Assembly: GCA_938075155.1 (NCBI GenBank)
Contig: CALJGL010000014.1
Coordinates: forward strand, 1-42,820
Reading direction: 5' to 3'
Origin: UBA12191 sp009937185
GTDB lineage: Bacteria > Planctomycetota > UBA8108 > UBA1146
DNA length: 42,820 bases
In this document: positions 8,306-19,865 of the stretch, piece by piece
Numbering within the stretch: the first letter of the stretch is position 1
How the letters are laid out: the number at the start of each line of letters is the position of its first letter
Translations under genes and position numbers: made by a program
The notes under the pieces: model-generated
The model's input: only the letters and a program-made list of their open reading frames with translations
Told to the model about the DNA's origin: nothing
Databases searched by the model: none

Positions 8306-9561
8306 CCTCCGAATACCCAAGCCCCATTGCGAAGAAGCTCGGTTTCTTTACCGTTGGAATCACGACCCACAACTTGAACTTTCTCATCACTAATCATCAT
8401 GTCGGTATGTGCAGAGGATGCATTACAGCCGATTTCTTCCAACGTTTCATTGGACATCGTTTCGCCGCCATCCAAGCATGACTTGTAAGCGTTTCCGACG
8501 GCGATATGACACGCCGCATTTTCGTCCAACAGGATTTCTTTGAAGACTCGCCCATTTTGAAAAATGGGAGAATCGGTCCCCACAAGAGCCACCTCACCCA
8601 GTCTTCGTGCGCCAGGATCACTGTCGACATAAGACTTCAAAGTATCCGCACCTTCACTGGCATCGAAATCGACAAGTTCTCCGTTAGAAAATGTCATCAA
8701 TAGATCTCTCACCAAAGCACCATTGACGACAAAGGGTCTCGTCACTCTCACGACCCCCTCCGTCTGTCTCCAGTCTGGTGTTGTAAAAACTTCTTCGGTC
8801 GGCAAATTGGGAATGAAATCAACGTCTCTCTGACTGCGAGTTCCTCCGCCGGCGAAGCGCGCGTAGGTCGATAATCCCACCGTCAAATCAGTGCCCGGTC
8901 CAGAGAAGTGTATTGAGGCCAATCCCAGTTGATTCAATGCTTGAGATCGCTGATGCAGATGATCCGCATGTGCATCCCATAGGGCAAACGCGTCGTCTTT
9001 GTCAGCACGGACGATCTGCAGCAATTCCGCCCAGAGTTGATTCCGGGCTTCGTCTCCTTTGAGGTCGTCGATAATCGACTCCGCCCAACCGGTCGTAGCT
9101 GCAGAGGCAACACACCATTGAACCGCCGACAATCCAATGCCTTCGCTAAAGAACCTTTTGGCCGCGTGGTGGCCTGCCATTCGCACACGATTCATTTTAT
9201 CTGCTGGCAACCCTGCTAATGCGACGGGATCACGTGGTCCCACTAATCTCACAACCGCTCCCTTGGAGTCGATCATCTCATCAAATCGGACGGAAACATA
9301 AGAAGGCACGTAGTCCAAAAATTCTTCTTCATGAGATGAACGAATTCGAGACTTCTGCATCCGATCGTCCGACAAATCTAAATTCACAAAACGAGCCCCT
9401 GCTTCGTAGGCGGCTTCTGCGACGAGGACAGCAAAATCAACATTTTGAGCATCGGCACCGATTTGAAAGACTTGTCCAGGTTGAACATTGCAGCCTTTCT
9501 GTACGATCAGTTGGGCATATCGTTCCAAGGATGGGAGATCAACTCCTGCGAGTGTTTCCAT
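8302..9561 (-). CDS. M29 family metallo-aminopeptidase
   Basis: Cytoplasmic two-metal aminopeptidase of family M29 (AmpS, AmpT, PepS). From ATG 9561 the protein has 419 residues, the usual size. Glu257, Glu323 (LGE), His352, Tyr359, His385 and Asp387 (HTD) occur at spacings that match the metal and catalytic residues known for Thermus AmpT. I chose ATG 9561 because AAAGGA lies 8 nt upstream and the protein then begins METLAG; a frame from 9642 adds 27 residues of unlikely sequence. First gene of a three-gene operon with the dipeptide epimerase and the YHS-like secreted protein. The likely role is trimming of short peptides, including epimerised murein dipeptides (inference). Confidence 0.9.
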   Translation of the reverse strand: METLAGVDLPSLERYAQLIVQKGCNVQPGQVFQIGADAQNVDFAVLVAEAAYEAGARFVNLDLSDDRMQKSRIRSSHEEEFLDYVPSYVSVRFDEMIDSKGAVVRLVGPRDPVALAGLPADKMNRVRMAGHHAAKRFFSEGIGLSAVQWCVASAATTGWAESIIDDLKGDEARNQLWAELLQIVRADKDDAFALWDAHADHLHQRSQALNQLGLASIHFSGPGTDLTVGLSTYARFAGGGTRSQRDVDFIPNLPTEEVFTTPDWRQTEGVVRVTRPFVVNGALVRDLLMTFSNGELVDFDASEGADTLKSYVDSDPGARRLGEVALVGTDSPIFQNGRVFKEILLDENAACHIAVGNAYKSCLDGGETMSNETLEEIGCNASSAHTDMMISDEKVQVVGRDSNGKETELLRNGAWVFGG

Positions 9562-9646
9562 TGCGAGATTCCTTTCATGGCATGAACAGACGCATCTTAG
9601 TAGAGAACTTCCTCCAATGCTCCCTGAATACTCGTTCAACACTCTT

Positions 9647-9680
9647 GCTGTTCAGATCGCTGTTTCAGATCGCTGTTTCA
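9647..9680. repeat. Short tandem direct repeat upstream of the aminopeptidase gene
   Basis: Three head-to-tail copies of a 13-bp unit GCTGTTTCAGATC: a 12-bp copy at 9647-9658, an exact one at 9659-9671 and a 9-bp partial copy at 9672-9680. They lie 86-119 bp ahead of the aminopeptidase ATG and just after the tRNA terminator. They may be operator half-sites or a replication slippage product. Confidence 0.7.
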
Positions 9681-9706
9681 GGAAAAACTCTCGCTTCGAA
9701 TATCTA

Positions 9707-9741
9707 CAAAAAAATGGCCGCACAGAAAGCCTGTGCGGCCA
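9707..9741 (-). terminator. Rho-independent terminator after tRNA-Pro
   Basis: A perfect 11-bp GC-rich stem (TGGCCGCACAG with its complement, 9715-9725 and 9731-9741) with a 5-nt loop is followed on the minus strand by seven T. It sits 10 bp past the tRNA-Pro 3' end. Confidence 0.9.
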
Positions 9742-9751
9742 GAAAAATCTA

Positions 9752-9828
9752 TGGTCGGGGTGAGAGGATTCGAACCTCCGGCCTCCACGTCCCGAACGTG
9801 GCGCTCTACCAAACTGAGCCACACCCCG
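9752..9828 (-). tRNA. tRNA-Pro (anticodon CGG)
   Basis: 77-nt cloverleaf on the minus strand. The acceptor arm CGGGGTG pairs with CACCCCG, the anticodon stem CCACG/CGTGG encloses loop TTCGGGA with anticodon CGG, and the T arm contains GGTTCGAATCC. The 3' ACCA is encoded, unlike the two tRNAs in the rRNA spacer. Confidence 0.97.
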
Positions 9829-9943
9829 CTATTTCAATCCAAAGCAACTCGGAGAGATCTCCAGTTGCTGCCCTCATACGAGAACAAAGAAGCATACCGA
9901 GCGAACCAAATCTGGTCAATCAGACCCCCCTTAGAGGTCGAAA

Positions 9944-11254
9944 TCAGGGATTACAGCCGAATCCGCCGTTCGGATCATCGTCGAGCCCCGCTGCAGGGAA
10001 CGGCGCAGTCGGTGAGGGCCCATTCCGGAACAGATACATCACCACAAAGACAGAGTCTGCAATGTCGATCACACCGTCACCATTGGACTCAGCAGCCTCA
10101 AGGCAAAGAGGTTCAGCTCCGTTATTGAAGAGATACATTGCGATGTACATCGCATCACCAATATCAAGAATGACATCTCCATTGACCACTCCTCGAATAA
10201 ATCCGTAGGTAAAGGCCTGGGAGAGTTGTGCAGATCCCAACGCATTGATCACGTCAACATCCACGGAACCAATACCAACAGTTGAAGCTGGAAGAGTTCC
10301 GGTAATTGTCTCGTCATCGACAACCACTTGATTCTCTAGAGGAATCCCATTGATCGAAACCACAGTATCTGAAGCAGCAAGGAATCCCGAACCCGTGATA
10401 CTGATCTCGTCTCCGCCTAAATAGTGCCCCGTAAGAGGACTCACACCTTGAGCGGTAACAGGAATGATTTCAGTCGTACATAGGTTTGTGACGATTTCTG
10501 GATTCGACAACGGATCCGTGAAAACGACACCCACTAAGGAATAGGTGTAACTTCCAGGATCGAGATCGGCATCGACATAGTCGAGAGCACCATTATCAAT
10601 CATGGCGATCAAAGCACCGTCTCTATGAAGAAGGACGTAATCAAAAGGAGTACATTCACTCCAAGAGATGGTCGAATCGCTAACCCCGCCAATGCAGGTG
10701 ACGTCGAGACAAAAATCAGGCGGAGGAACGATTTGAATCACAGAACTATTTGTTTCCGGAGTGATACTCGATCCGCCACTAACAATAACATTGTCGACAG
10801 GAGGAGAACCCAGAGTTTGATCACAAAACTCAAGTGCAGCATCAATCGGAAGGCCACCCGTATCGGGAACACCTATCAGTTCATATTGAAGATCCAGTAA
10901 TTCATATCCGGTACCAGGATCAAGAACATTGCTACCCACAAAACTGATCACCACACCGACAGTCATTCCACCCGGCACAATGTTCAACTCATTAAAGTCA
11001 GGAGGTCCGCCCCCATTGACAATCTGAGTGGTGGGACCGTCAGCTGCTGAGATGAGATTGAGATCATCCTCGGGATGACAGACGCTCATAGACCAACCTT
11101 GAACGATCAAGGTACTGTCCAAGGTGACTGCTGAATCGATCAAATCTCCTGTGGAACCTGCTCCACCGGAAACTGACAATATCGCATCCTGAGCAGAGAC
11201 AGACATACAGCACACAATGAGCACAAAAATGAGGCTCAATACGAAAATACGCAT
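9944..11254 (-). CDS. Secreted protein with cohesin-like, IPT/TIG and dockerin-like regions
   Basis: 436 residues with a clear signal peptide (MRIFVLSLIFVLIV..., cleavage near VSAQ). Residues about 25-165 form a Gly/Val-rich beta region (GWSMSVCH, GGMTVGVVISF, LEFC) that in planctomycete proteins resembles a cohesin-like sandwich. A fibronectin-like stretch (about 170-265) and an IPT/TIG domain (about 268-350, PLTGHYLGGDEISITGSGF) follow. The C-terminus has two dockerin-like calcium repeats: a degenerate NGDVILDIGDAMYIAMYLF and a good NGDGVIDIADSVFVVMYLF. It ends in Gly/Pro/Asp and a Cys near the terminus. GGGAGTG precedes the ATG. It is probably exported and structural or adhesive. The dockerin-like type is the strongest taxonomic hint among the proteins here. 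The cohesin reading is tentative. Confidence 0.85.
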   Translation of the reverse strand: MRIFVLSLIFVLIVCCMSVSAQDAILSVSGGAGSTGDLIDSAVTLDSTLIVQGWSMSVCHPEDDLNLISAADGPTTQIVNGGGPPDFNELNIVPGGMTVGVVISFVGSNVLDPGTGYELLDLQYELIGVPDTGGLPIDAALEFCDQTLGSPPVDNVIVSGGSSITPETNSSVIQIVPPPDFCLDVTCIGGVSDSTISWSECTPFDYVLLHRDGALIAMIDNGALDYVDADLDPGSYTYSLVGVVFTDPLSNPEIVTNLCTTEIIPVTAQGVSPLTGHYLGGDEISITGSGFLAASDTVVSINGIPLENQVVVDDETITGTLPASTVGIGSVDVDVINALGSAQLSQAFTYGFIRGVVNGDVILDIGDAMYIAMYLFNNGAEPLCLEAAESNGDGVIDIADSVFVVMYLFRNGPSPTAPFPAAGLDDDPNGGFGCNP

Positions 11255-11377
11255 AAATACACTCCCTAGCTAAATGTGAATACTTCTTCAGAAGTCACAC
11301 AAACCCTCAATATGAATGTACAGGGCAAGGGATCCGGGTCAATGGTAGAGAAGTGACTCGGGAATCAATGGAGTCTA

Positions 11378-12229
11378 TCAGACACTCCAGTCATGAAATC
11401 CACGACCGCTCTTTTTACCCAAATCTCCCCGGGAGACCATATCTCTCAATAATTGAGGCGGTCGGAACTGCTCACCTATTTCTTCATGCAGCACTTCTGC
11501 GATCGCTAATCGCACATCGAGACCCACGAGATCGGTCAATTTCAATGGGCCCATAGGATGGCGATACCCCAACTCCATCGCTTTGTCGATCTCCTCAGCA
11601 CTGGCAACACCGTCCTCCAACATCCGAATCGCTTCCAAACCGATGACTAATCCCAATCGACTCGTTGCGAATCCTGGAGAATCGCGAACCACGATCGGTT
11701 CCTTCGCCATATCTCTGGCAAGTTTAACGATGCTATCGATAACGCTTTCTGAAGTTTTTTCACCACGTATAATTTCAACGAGAGACATCACAGGTACCGG
11801 ATTAAAAAAGTGCATTCCAATAAAACGTTCGGGAGCACTGAGAGAACTCGCCAATTTGCTGATGGGGATGGAGGAAGTATTGGAAGCAATGACGGCATGA
11901 GATGAGACGACCGACTCCACTGTTTTAAATATCTTATTCTTCAAATCAATATCTTCGGGAACGGCCTCTATGACAACGTCAGCATCCGCACACGCTTTCG
12001 AGAGATCGGTCTCAGTGGAAAGACCCTGAGCCACCAAGTCTCTGGCTTCCGGTGGAGTCTTTCCTCGATCTATTCCTTTTTCGACACTCGAGGAGATAGA
12101 GGACATAGCGGTCGACAATTGGTCCGCTGACAAGTCACAAAGGGTCGTAGAAAAGCCATGAATAGCAGCGACTTGCGCGATACCTGCGCCCATGGTGCCG
12201 GCACCAATGACAGTGAGTCTAAGGGACAT
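11378..12229 (-). CDS. 3-hydroxyacyl-CoA dehydrogenase (3-hydroxybutyryl-CoA dehydrogenase type)
   Basis: NAD-dependent oxidation of 3-hydroxyacyl-CoA to 3-ketoacyl-CoA, or the reverse. The Rossmann motif GAGTMG is at 9-14, the catalytic pair His140-Glu152 (GMHFFNPVP..VEII) has the standard 12-residue spacing, and NTSS is at 117-120. The usual Asn in PGFxxNR is Ser here (PGFATSR), a variant I believe recurs in one branch of the family. The C-terminal domain has the GYRHPMGPL motif. I use ATG 12229 with GAGG 9 nt upstream; ATGs at 12238 and 12244 are in frame. It is transcribed away from the three enoyl-CoA hydratases across 250 bp, so the two units may share control and act in one acyl-CoA pathway. 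Confidence 0.9.
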   Translation of the reverse strand: MSLRLTVIGAGTMGAGIAQVAAIHGFSTTLCDLSADQLSTAMSSISSSVEKGIDRGKTPPEARDLVAQGLSTETDLSKACADADVVIEAVPEDIDLKNKIFKTVESVVSSHAVIASNTSSIPISKLASSLSAPERFIGMHFFNPVPVMSLVEIIRGEKTSESVIDSIVKLARDMAKEPIVVRDSPGFATSRLGLVIGLEAIRMLEDGVASAEEIDKAMELGYRHPMGPLKLTDLVGLDVRLAIAEVLHEEIGEQFRPPQLLRDMVSRGDLGKKSGRGFHDWSV

Positions 12230-12479
12230 GAGATTCATCCTCATCTGGGTTCACGAGTTCCGAAAACAACGATCTGAATTCTGTAGCGAATTGCAATGCT
12301 CCATGTTAACCGGAGAGACCGGCGGAAAAACGGATTCCCTACTCTGCACGGACCTTGCCATGAAGCGACTCCAGTGCGAGGCTCTTCACAGGGATTGGCA
12401 TCTTCCGATGGCGAAGAAAAGACGTCGAAATACGGTTTCCCACTGACAAGAACCAAAATTCACGAAATGGAAGACTCAA

Positions 12480-13304
12480 ATGAACTCCAATGGCGGCGAC
12501 GATAGAGATCTCAACGACGATAAAACCTGTGTTCATATCGATAAAGACGGTCCATTGTGCATCGTGACGCTCGATGAGCCGCCCGCGAATTGCTACTCCT
12601 ACAAACTGATGCGTCAACTCGACGAAGCAATTTTGGAAGCCCGATTCGACGATGACATACACGTGATCATTCTGAGAAGTCAGGGCGAGAAATTCTTTTG
12701 TGCGGGAGCCGATATCGGCATGCTCAAATCAGTCACTCCCGAATGGAAATATAATTTCTGTTTGCATGCCAATGAAACAATCAGCCGACTGGAGCAGACC
12801 TCAAAACTCGTGATCGCAGAAATCCAGGGACACTGTGTCGGAGGTGGACTGGAAGTCGCCCTCGCGTGTGATATCCGGATTGCTTGTGCTGGAAGTGGAA
12901 AAATGGGAGTTCCGGAAGTTCATCTCGGTGTACTCCCCGGAACCGGCGGAACCCAAAGACTTTCACGGTTACTGGGACGATCGAAAGCTCTGGAGTGGTG
13001 CATAGAAGGTCGCATGATTTCGATCGATGATTCAAAAGACGAAGGACTCGTCCACAAGATTTTCCCAGCGGAGGGATTCAGTGAAGCGGTGAAAGAGTAC
13101 GCGATGTCTCTGTCTCCCCCCCGCAGTGCAGGACTTGCCGTCGGACTCATCAAAAGAAGTATTCAGGGAGGTTCTGATTTAGGGCTTCAAGACGCTTTGT
13201 CACTGGAGAGAGAACTGCAACAGAGACTCTTTCAAAGTAATGACGCTAGCGAAGGTCTCGCTGCCAACAGAGATCAGAGATCTCCCCAGTTTGAGGGAAG
13301 GTAA
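12480..13304 (+). CDS. Enoyl-CoA hydratase/isomerase family protein 1
   Basis: Crotonase fold, 274 residues. The oxyanion hole segment FFCAGADI is at 72-79 and the two acid-base glutamates are Glu125 (GGGLEVALACD) and Glu146 (VPEVHLG), followed by PGTGGTQRL, so it should be a true hydratase. The first 15 residues are polar and extra. A GGAAG lies about 6 nt before the ATG. It is first in an operon of four genes on the plus strand (gaps of 11, 35 and 13 nt). Substrate unknown. Confidence 0.9.
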   Translation: MNSNGGDDRDLNDDKTCVHIDKDGPLCIVTLDEPPANCYSYKLMRQLDEAILEARFDDDIHVIILRSQGEKFFCAGADIGMLKSVTPEWKYNFCLHANETISRLEQTSKLVIAEIQGHCVGGGLEVALACDIRIACAGSGKMGVPEVHLGVLPGTGGTQRLSRLLGRSKALEWCIEGRMISIDDSKDEGLVHKIFPAEGFSEAVKEYAMSLSPPRSAGLAVGLIKRSIQGGSDLGLQDALSLERELQQRLFQSNDASEGLAANRDQRSPQFEGR

Positions 13305-13315
13305 GGAGAAGTAAG

Positions 13316-14119
13316 TTGCCGATTACCGTCAGTTCGGAAATACGTAGAGATTTACACGTGGCTAGGATTCTATTGGATTCTGCCCCACTGAACATCATAG
13401 ACCTCGATCAATGCGACGAACTCCTCGAAGCGTTACAAGGCATACGTGACGATGACGAAGCCCGTGTGGTCATCATTCAAGGCGAAGGGCATGAATTCTG
13501 CAGTGGTACCGACATCGCAGAACATACCCCCGAAAAGATGCCAGACCTGCTTCCAAGGTTTCATGCATGCTTAGAGGCCATTCTTTCCCTCGATGCGATC
13601 GTCATTGCAGCGGTCGAAGGACGTTGCCTAGGCGGAGGCCTAGAACTAGCGATGGCATGTGATCGTATCCTTGTGGACGAAGAAGCTACTCTGGGATTGC
13701 CTGAAATAAAAATAGGCTGCTACCCACCGGCAGGACTGATTCAGGTATTAGCCCGAAGTCATCCTGGATCAGCGGTGCGAATGGTGTGTTCAGGTGAAAT
13801 ATACCCTGCAAAAGAATTCCCTCATCCAGGGATCATCGATCAGTTGGTCTCCACCGGGAAAATGGAAGAAGCGATCGATACTGAACTCGATCCTTATCAG
13901 GAATTAAGTCCGGCTATTCTGGGTTTTACGGCACGTCAATTTCATAGAAGGGCTCAGGATCAATGGGCGAAACATCTCAAAGAACTTGAAGCTGTTTACC
14001 TAGAAGGCATCGTCACGCATGAGGATTCCAGAGAAGGCGTGGAAGCATTCCTGGAAAAAAGAGCCCCCCGCTGGGCACGCCGCCAAGGACTCGTAGGCCC
14101 CGACGATTTAGCTTTCTAG
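13316..14119 (+). CDS. Enoyl-CoA hydratase/isomerase family protein 2
   Basis: Crotonase fold, 267 residues, starting at TTG 13316 with AAGGAG 7 nt upstream. Both glutamates are kept: Glu110 (GGGLELAMACD) and Glu130 (LPEIKIG). The oxyanion segment is FCSGTDI instead of the usual AGAD/SGAD. After Glu130 it has GCYPPAG rather than PGxGGTQRL, a loop change that recalls hydratases acting on cyclic dienoyl-CoA in benzoyl-CoA breakdown. That resemblance is from memory and weak. It is the most divergent of the three paralogues here. Confidence 0.87.
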   Translation: MPITVSSEIRRDLHVARILLDSAPLNIIDLDQCDELLEALQGIRDDDEARVVIIQGEGHEFCSGTDIAEHTPEKMPDLLPRFHACLEAILSLDAIVIAAVEGRCLGGGLELAMACDRILVDEEATLGLPEIKIGCYPPAGLIQVLARSHPGSAVRMVCSGEIYPAKEFPHPGIIDQLVSTGKMEEAIDTELDPYQELSPAILGFTARQFHRRAQDQWAKHLKELEAVYLEGIVTHEDSREGVEAFLEKRAPRWARRQGLVGPDDLAF

Positions 14120-14154
14120 ACCTTCCGTCCACCTCAACTAGGAAAAACGGTGTT

Positions 14155-15198
14155 ATGGAAACGGAAAAAAAAATGCGTGGCTACATGATCGAGAATCATG
14201 GCGGCGTCGAATCACTCTCACTCCAAGAGCTCAATGCCCCCATCCCCCAAAAGGGTGAAGTTCGCGTCAAACTCAAAACCATGGCACTCAACCATTTAGA
14301 TTTATGGGTACGAAGAGGAGTTCCGGGACATCGATTCCCTTTGCCTTTGATCCCCGGCTGCGACGGCGCAGGAGTCATCGAAAGTACGGGCACAGACGTA
14401 TCCGAATCATTGATAGGAACAGAAATTATTCTCTCTCCCGGATTTTCATGCGGAGAGTGTTCAGCATGCCAGGCGAATGAGGATCCGCTCTGTGATGGAT
14501 ATGGAATATTAGGTGAAACTCGCCACGGCACCTGTGCCGAATATGTCGTCGTCAAAACAGCACAATGCCTTCCCAAGCCAAAGAACATCAGCTGGGAGGA
14601 AGCGGCGGCTTTTCCTTTATCAGCCCTCACCGCGGCTTCTATGCTACAAAAGTGCCGATTAAGACAGGGAGAAACCCTATTAGTCATAGCAGGAACCAGC
14701 GGAGTCGGTTCCATGGCGATCCAAATAGGAAAAAAATTAGGTGCACGAGTGATCGCCACAGCCAGTACTGCAGAAAAAAGAGACGTGGCTGAAAATATGG
14801 GAGCAGATCATACGATCGACCCAGAACCTGAGAACTGGTGGAAAACAGTGAAAACATTGACCGAAGGAAGAGGAGCTGACGTCATTTTTGAAAATGTGGG
14901 ACAAGCCACTTGGGATCAGAGCTTATTGGCTCTCGCTCGAGGTGGACGACTGACCACATGCGGAGCCACAACGGGTTCATTGGTTGAAGTAGAACTCAAA
15001 CGCCTCTTTTTCAAGAATCAACAACTGATCGGATCGACCATGGGATCCAGAACTTTATTGATCGACACTCTCGAATATCTGGAAAAAGGGCACCTCAAAC
15101 CTCACATTGACTCTATACATCCGTTGGAGAATCTCCCAACAGCACACGCACGGATGGAAAATCGCAGTTCCATCGGAAAAATCGTCATCACCTTGTGA
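14155..15198 (+). CDS. Zinc-binding MDR oxidoreductase (alcohol dehydrogenase/quinone reductase-like)
   Basis: 347 residues of the medium-chain dehydrogenase/reductase superfamily. The structural zinc cluster is complete (Cys99, Cys102, Cys105, Cys113). The catalytic-zinc ligands of alcohol dehydrogenases are changed: the position of the first Cys is Asn46 (ALNHLDLW) and GHE is GCD (68-70). A nucleotide-binding motif GTSGVGS follows near residue 182. This pattern fits the branch that reduces quinones or alpha,beta-unsaturated carbonyl compounds with NAD(P)H better than a classical alcohol dehydrogenase. Set among hydratases, an enoyl-CoA or acrylyl-CoA type reductase is possible. Start ATG 14155; a second in-frame ATG at 14173 could also serve, and neither has a strong ribosome binding site. 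Confidence 0.87.
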   Translation: METEKKMRGYMIENHGGVESLSLQELNAPIPQKGEVRVKLKTMALNHLDLWVRRGVPGHRFPLPLIPGCDGAGVIESTGTDVSESLIGTEIILSPGFSCGECSACQANEDPLCDGYGILGETRHGTCAEYVVVKTAQCLPKPKNISWEEAAAFPLSALTAASMLQKCRLRQGETLLVIAGTSGVGSMAIQIGKKLGARVIATASTAEKRDVAENMGADHTIDPEPENWWKTVKTLTEGRGADVIFENVGQATWDQSLLALARGGRLTTCGATTGSLVEVELKRLFFKNQQLIGSTMGSRTLLIDTLEYLEKGHLKPHIDSIHPLENLPTAHARMENRSSIGKIVITL

Positions 15199-15211
15199 AA
15201 AGGACATCGTC

Positions 15212-15979
15212 ATGAGTGAAGAACGTATTCAGTTCAAACAGGATCCTGAAAATGAAACGATTCTGACCATGATTTTGAATCGTCCAGAAAAAAAGAATGC
15301 TTTGGACGGTGACATGGTCATGGCACTGCATAAGGCTGTCGGCGAAGTCGAACAACGTGAAGACTTGAAATGCCTGATTATACAGGGCGCAGGAGATAGT
15401 TTTGTCGCTGGAGCAGACGTCGCGGCTCTCAAAGAAAGAGGTGCACGCGAGGCTCTGCAGGGAGTCAACCAACAGATCTTCAGGAGAATCGCTGATCTTG
15501 GGATTCCCACGATTGCAGCCGTCAGAGGTTGGACATTAGGAGGGGGCTGCGAACTAGCGATGGCTTGCGATATCAGAATCGCCTCAGAAACCACTAAAAT
15601 AGGACAACCAGAAGTGGGACTGGGTATCATTCCCGCTGCCGGAGGGTGCCACCGACTCGAAAGACTTGTCGGAGTGGGAAAAGCAAGAGAGTTGATCTTC
15701 ACAGGAAAGATCATCGATGCGGCCGAAGCTTACCAAATCGGTTGGGCCAACGCCGTTCATGCCGACGACCAACTCCAGGACGAAACCTACAAAATGGCCC
15801 GAAGTATCGCAAAGAATGCACCTTCAGCAGTGCAATTGGCCAAAAGAGTCATCAACGGATCCCACGAGACCGGCGCTCACGGTAGGGACCTGTTCGAATC
15901 GATTTCCCAAGCCATATGCTTCGAATCGGATGATAAGCAGAAAAGAATGCAGAAGTTCCTCGACCGTAAGAAAAAATGA
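15212..15979 (+). CDS. Enoyl-CoA hydratase/isomerase family protein 3
   Basis: 255 residues from ATG 15212, with AAAGGA 7 nt upstream in the space after the MDR gene stop; a longer frame inside that gene has no support. It has the most canonical sequence of the three paralogues: RPEKKNALDG at the N-terminus, AGADVAAL oxyanion segment, Glu114 (GGCELAMACD) and Glu134 (GQPEVGLG) followed by IPAAGGCHRL. It should hydrate trans-2-enoyl-CoA to 3-hydroxyacyl-CoA, the substrate of the divergent dehydrogenase. Last gene of the operon. Confidence 0.92.
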   Translation: MSEERIQFKQDPENETILTMILNRPEKKNALDGDMVMALHKAVGEVEQREDLKCLIIQGAGDSFVAGADVAALKERGAREALQGVNQQIFRRIADLGIPTIAAVRGWTLGGGCELAMACDIRIASETTKIGQPEVGLGIIPAAGGCHRLERLVGVGKARELIFTGKIIDAAEAYQIGWANAVHADDQLQDETYKMARSIAKNAPSAVQLAKRVINGSHETGAHGRDLFESISQAICFESDDKQKRMQKFLDRKKK

Positions 15980-16370
15980 CACTGAGAGCGGAACTGCTTT
16001 GAAGTTGAAAGCTGCCAGGCCAAGACCCACATCGTAGCCAGCCGATGACCTCTACAGATCAACTCTGCAGATCAAATACCACTGCATCGAATTCATAGGT
16101 CGATGCCAATATCACCGTATTCCTCATTCATCGTAGTCATCAAAAACTCTTTTGCCGCGAGAGATCACCGATGACACGATATCTCTCCGATGACACGAAA
16201 AGATGCGCTGACTCTCCACGTCACGCTCCACTGATCCATAAAGAAACCTGACCAGAAGTGATCCAAGATCGCTTCATGTCATATTGCTCTTGAGATCTGC
16301 CAGATTGAAATGCCAGTAGGCAGATGGGTATTCTCGATAAAACGTCAAAACTGAGAATATGAATCGACAC
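15980..16370. other. Intergenic region, no gene seen
   Basis: Between hydratase 3 and the rRNA terminator. No convincing frame, tRNA or terminator for the upstream operon. It holds a 12-bp direct repeat CCGATGACACGA at 16168-16179 and 16187-16198, and a 7-bp inverted repeat TATTCTC/GAGAATA at about 16330 and 16353. Confidence 0.6.
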
Positions 16371-16413
16371 AAAAAAACAGGCTGAGAAGTTCGAAGAACT
16401 ATCTCAGCCTGAA
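16371..16413 (-). terminator. rRNA operon terminator
   Basis: On the minus strand, a CAGGCTGAGA stem pairs with TCTCAGCCTG around an inner AGTTC/GAACT helix with a short loop, followed by seven T. It begins about 10 bp past the 5S rRNA 3' end. Confidence 0.92.
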
Positions 16414-16423
16414 AAAATTAAAA

Positions 16424-16532
<109 letters not shown>

Positions 16533-16714
16533 AAACTCTTACTCACAGTGACATTCATCAATGTGAGTATTATTTTAAAATGGTGGTCAGTCAAAGGTTA
16601 ATGAAGCCAGACACAAGGTCTGGGATGATCAATCTAGCTCTGCGCTTATGCTTCATTCGGAGTACATGCTTACCCCGGACAACCTGATTGCTCAGATCGT
16701 GCAAATGAGAAATA

Positions 16715-19668
<2,954 letters not shown>

Positions 19669-19845
19669 TATTTCTCGCCTGCACGCCGTCTACGAACATC
19701 CCTGGTAACAAAACCAGTTGGGCCCGCTTCAGGACTACAAACAAATCGGGTCGTCTAGAGTTTCATGCGCTCTCGAATTTAACAAAATTGCAGAGCAATA
19801 TAATTGCTCACCTTTTTCTTCATTAACAAATTTGACCAACCACCG

Positions 19846-19860
19846 AATTTTCAAAGAACG
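19846..19860 (-). promoter_or_regulatory. boxA-like antitermination site in the 16S-23S spacer
   Basis: CGTTCTTTGAAAATT on the minus strand lies just before the 23S leader. The same 14-nt core recurs in the 16S leader. This is the placement of the two boxA elements in E. coli rrn operons that recruit NusB/NusE. Confidence 0.7.
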
Positions 19861-19865
19861 AGAAA

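Noticed and set aside
9219..10208. Long plus-strand frame of 329 codons
   Set aside because: It runs antisense across the aminopeptidase start, the tRNA-Pro gene and the secreted protein end, all of which are well supported on the minus strand.
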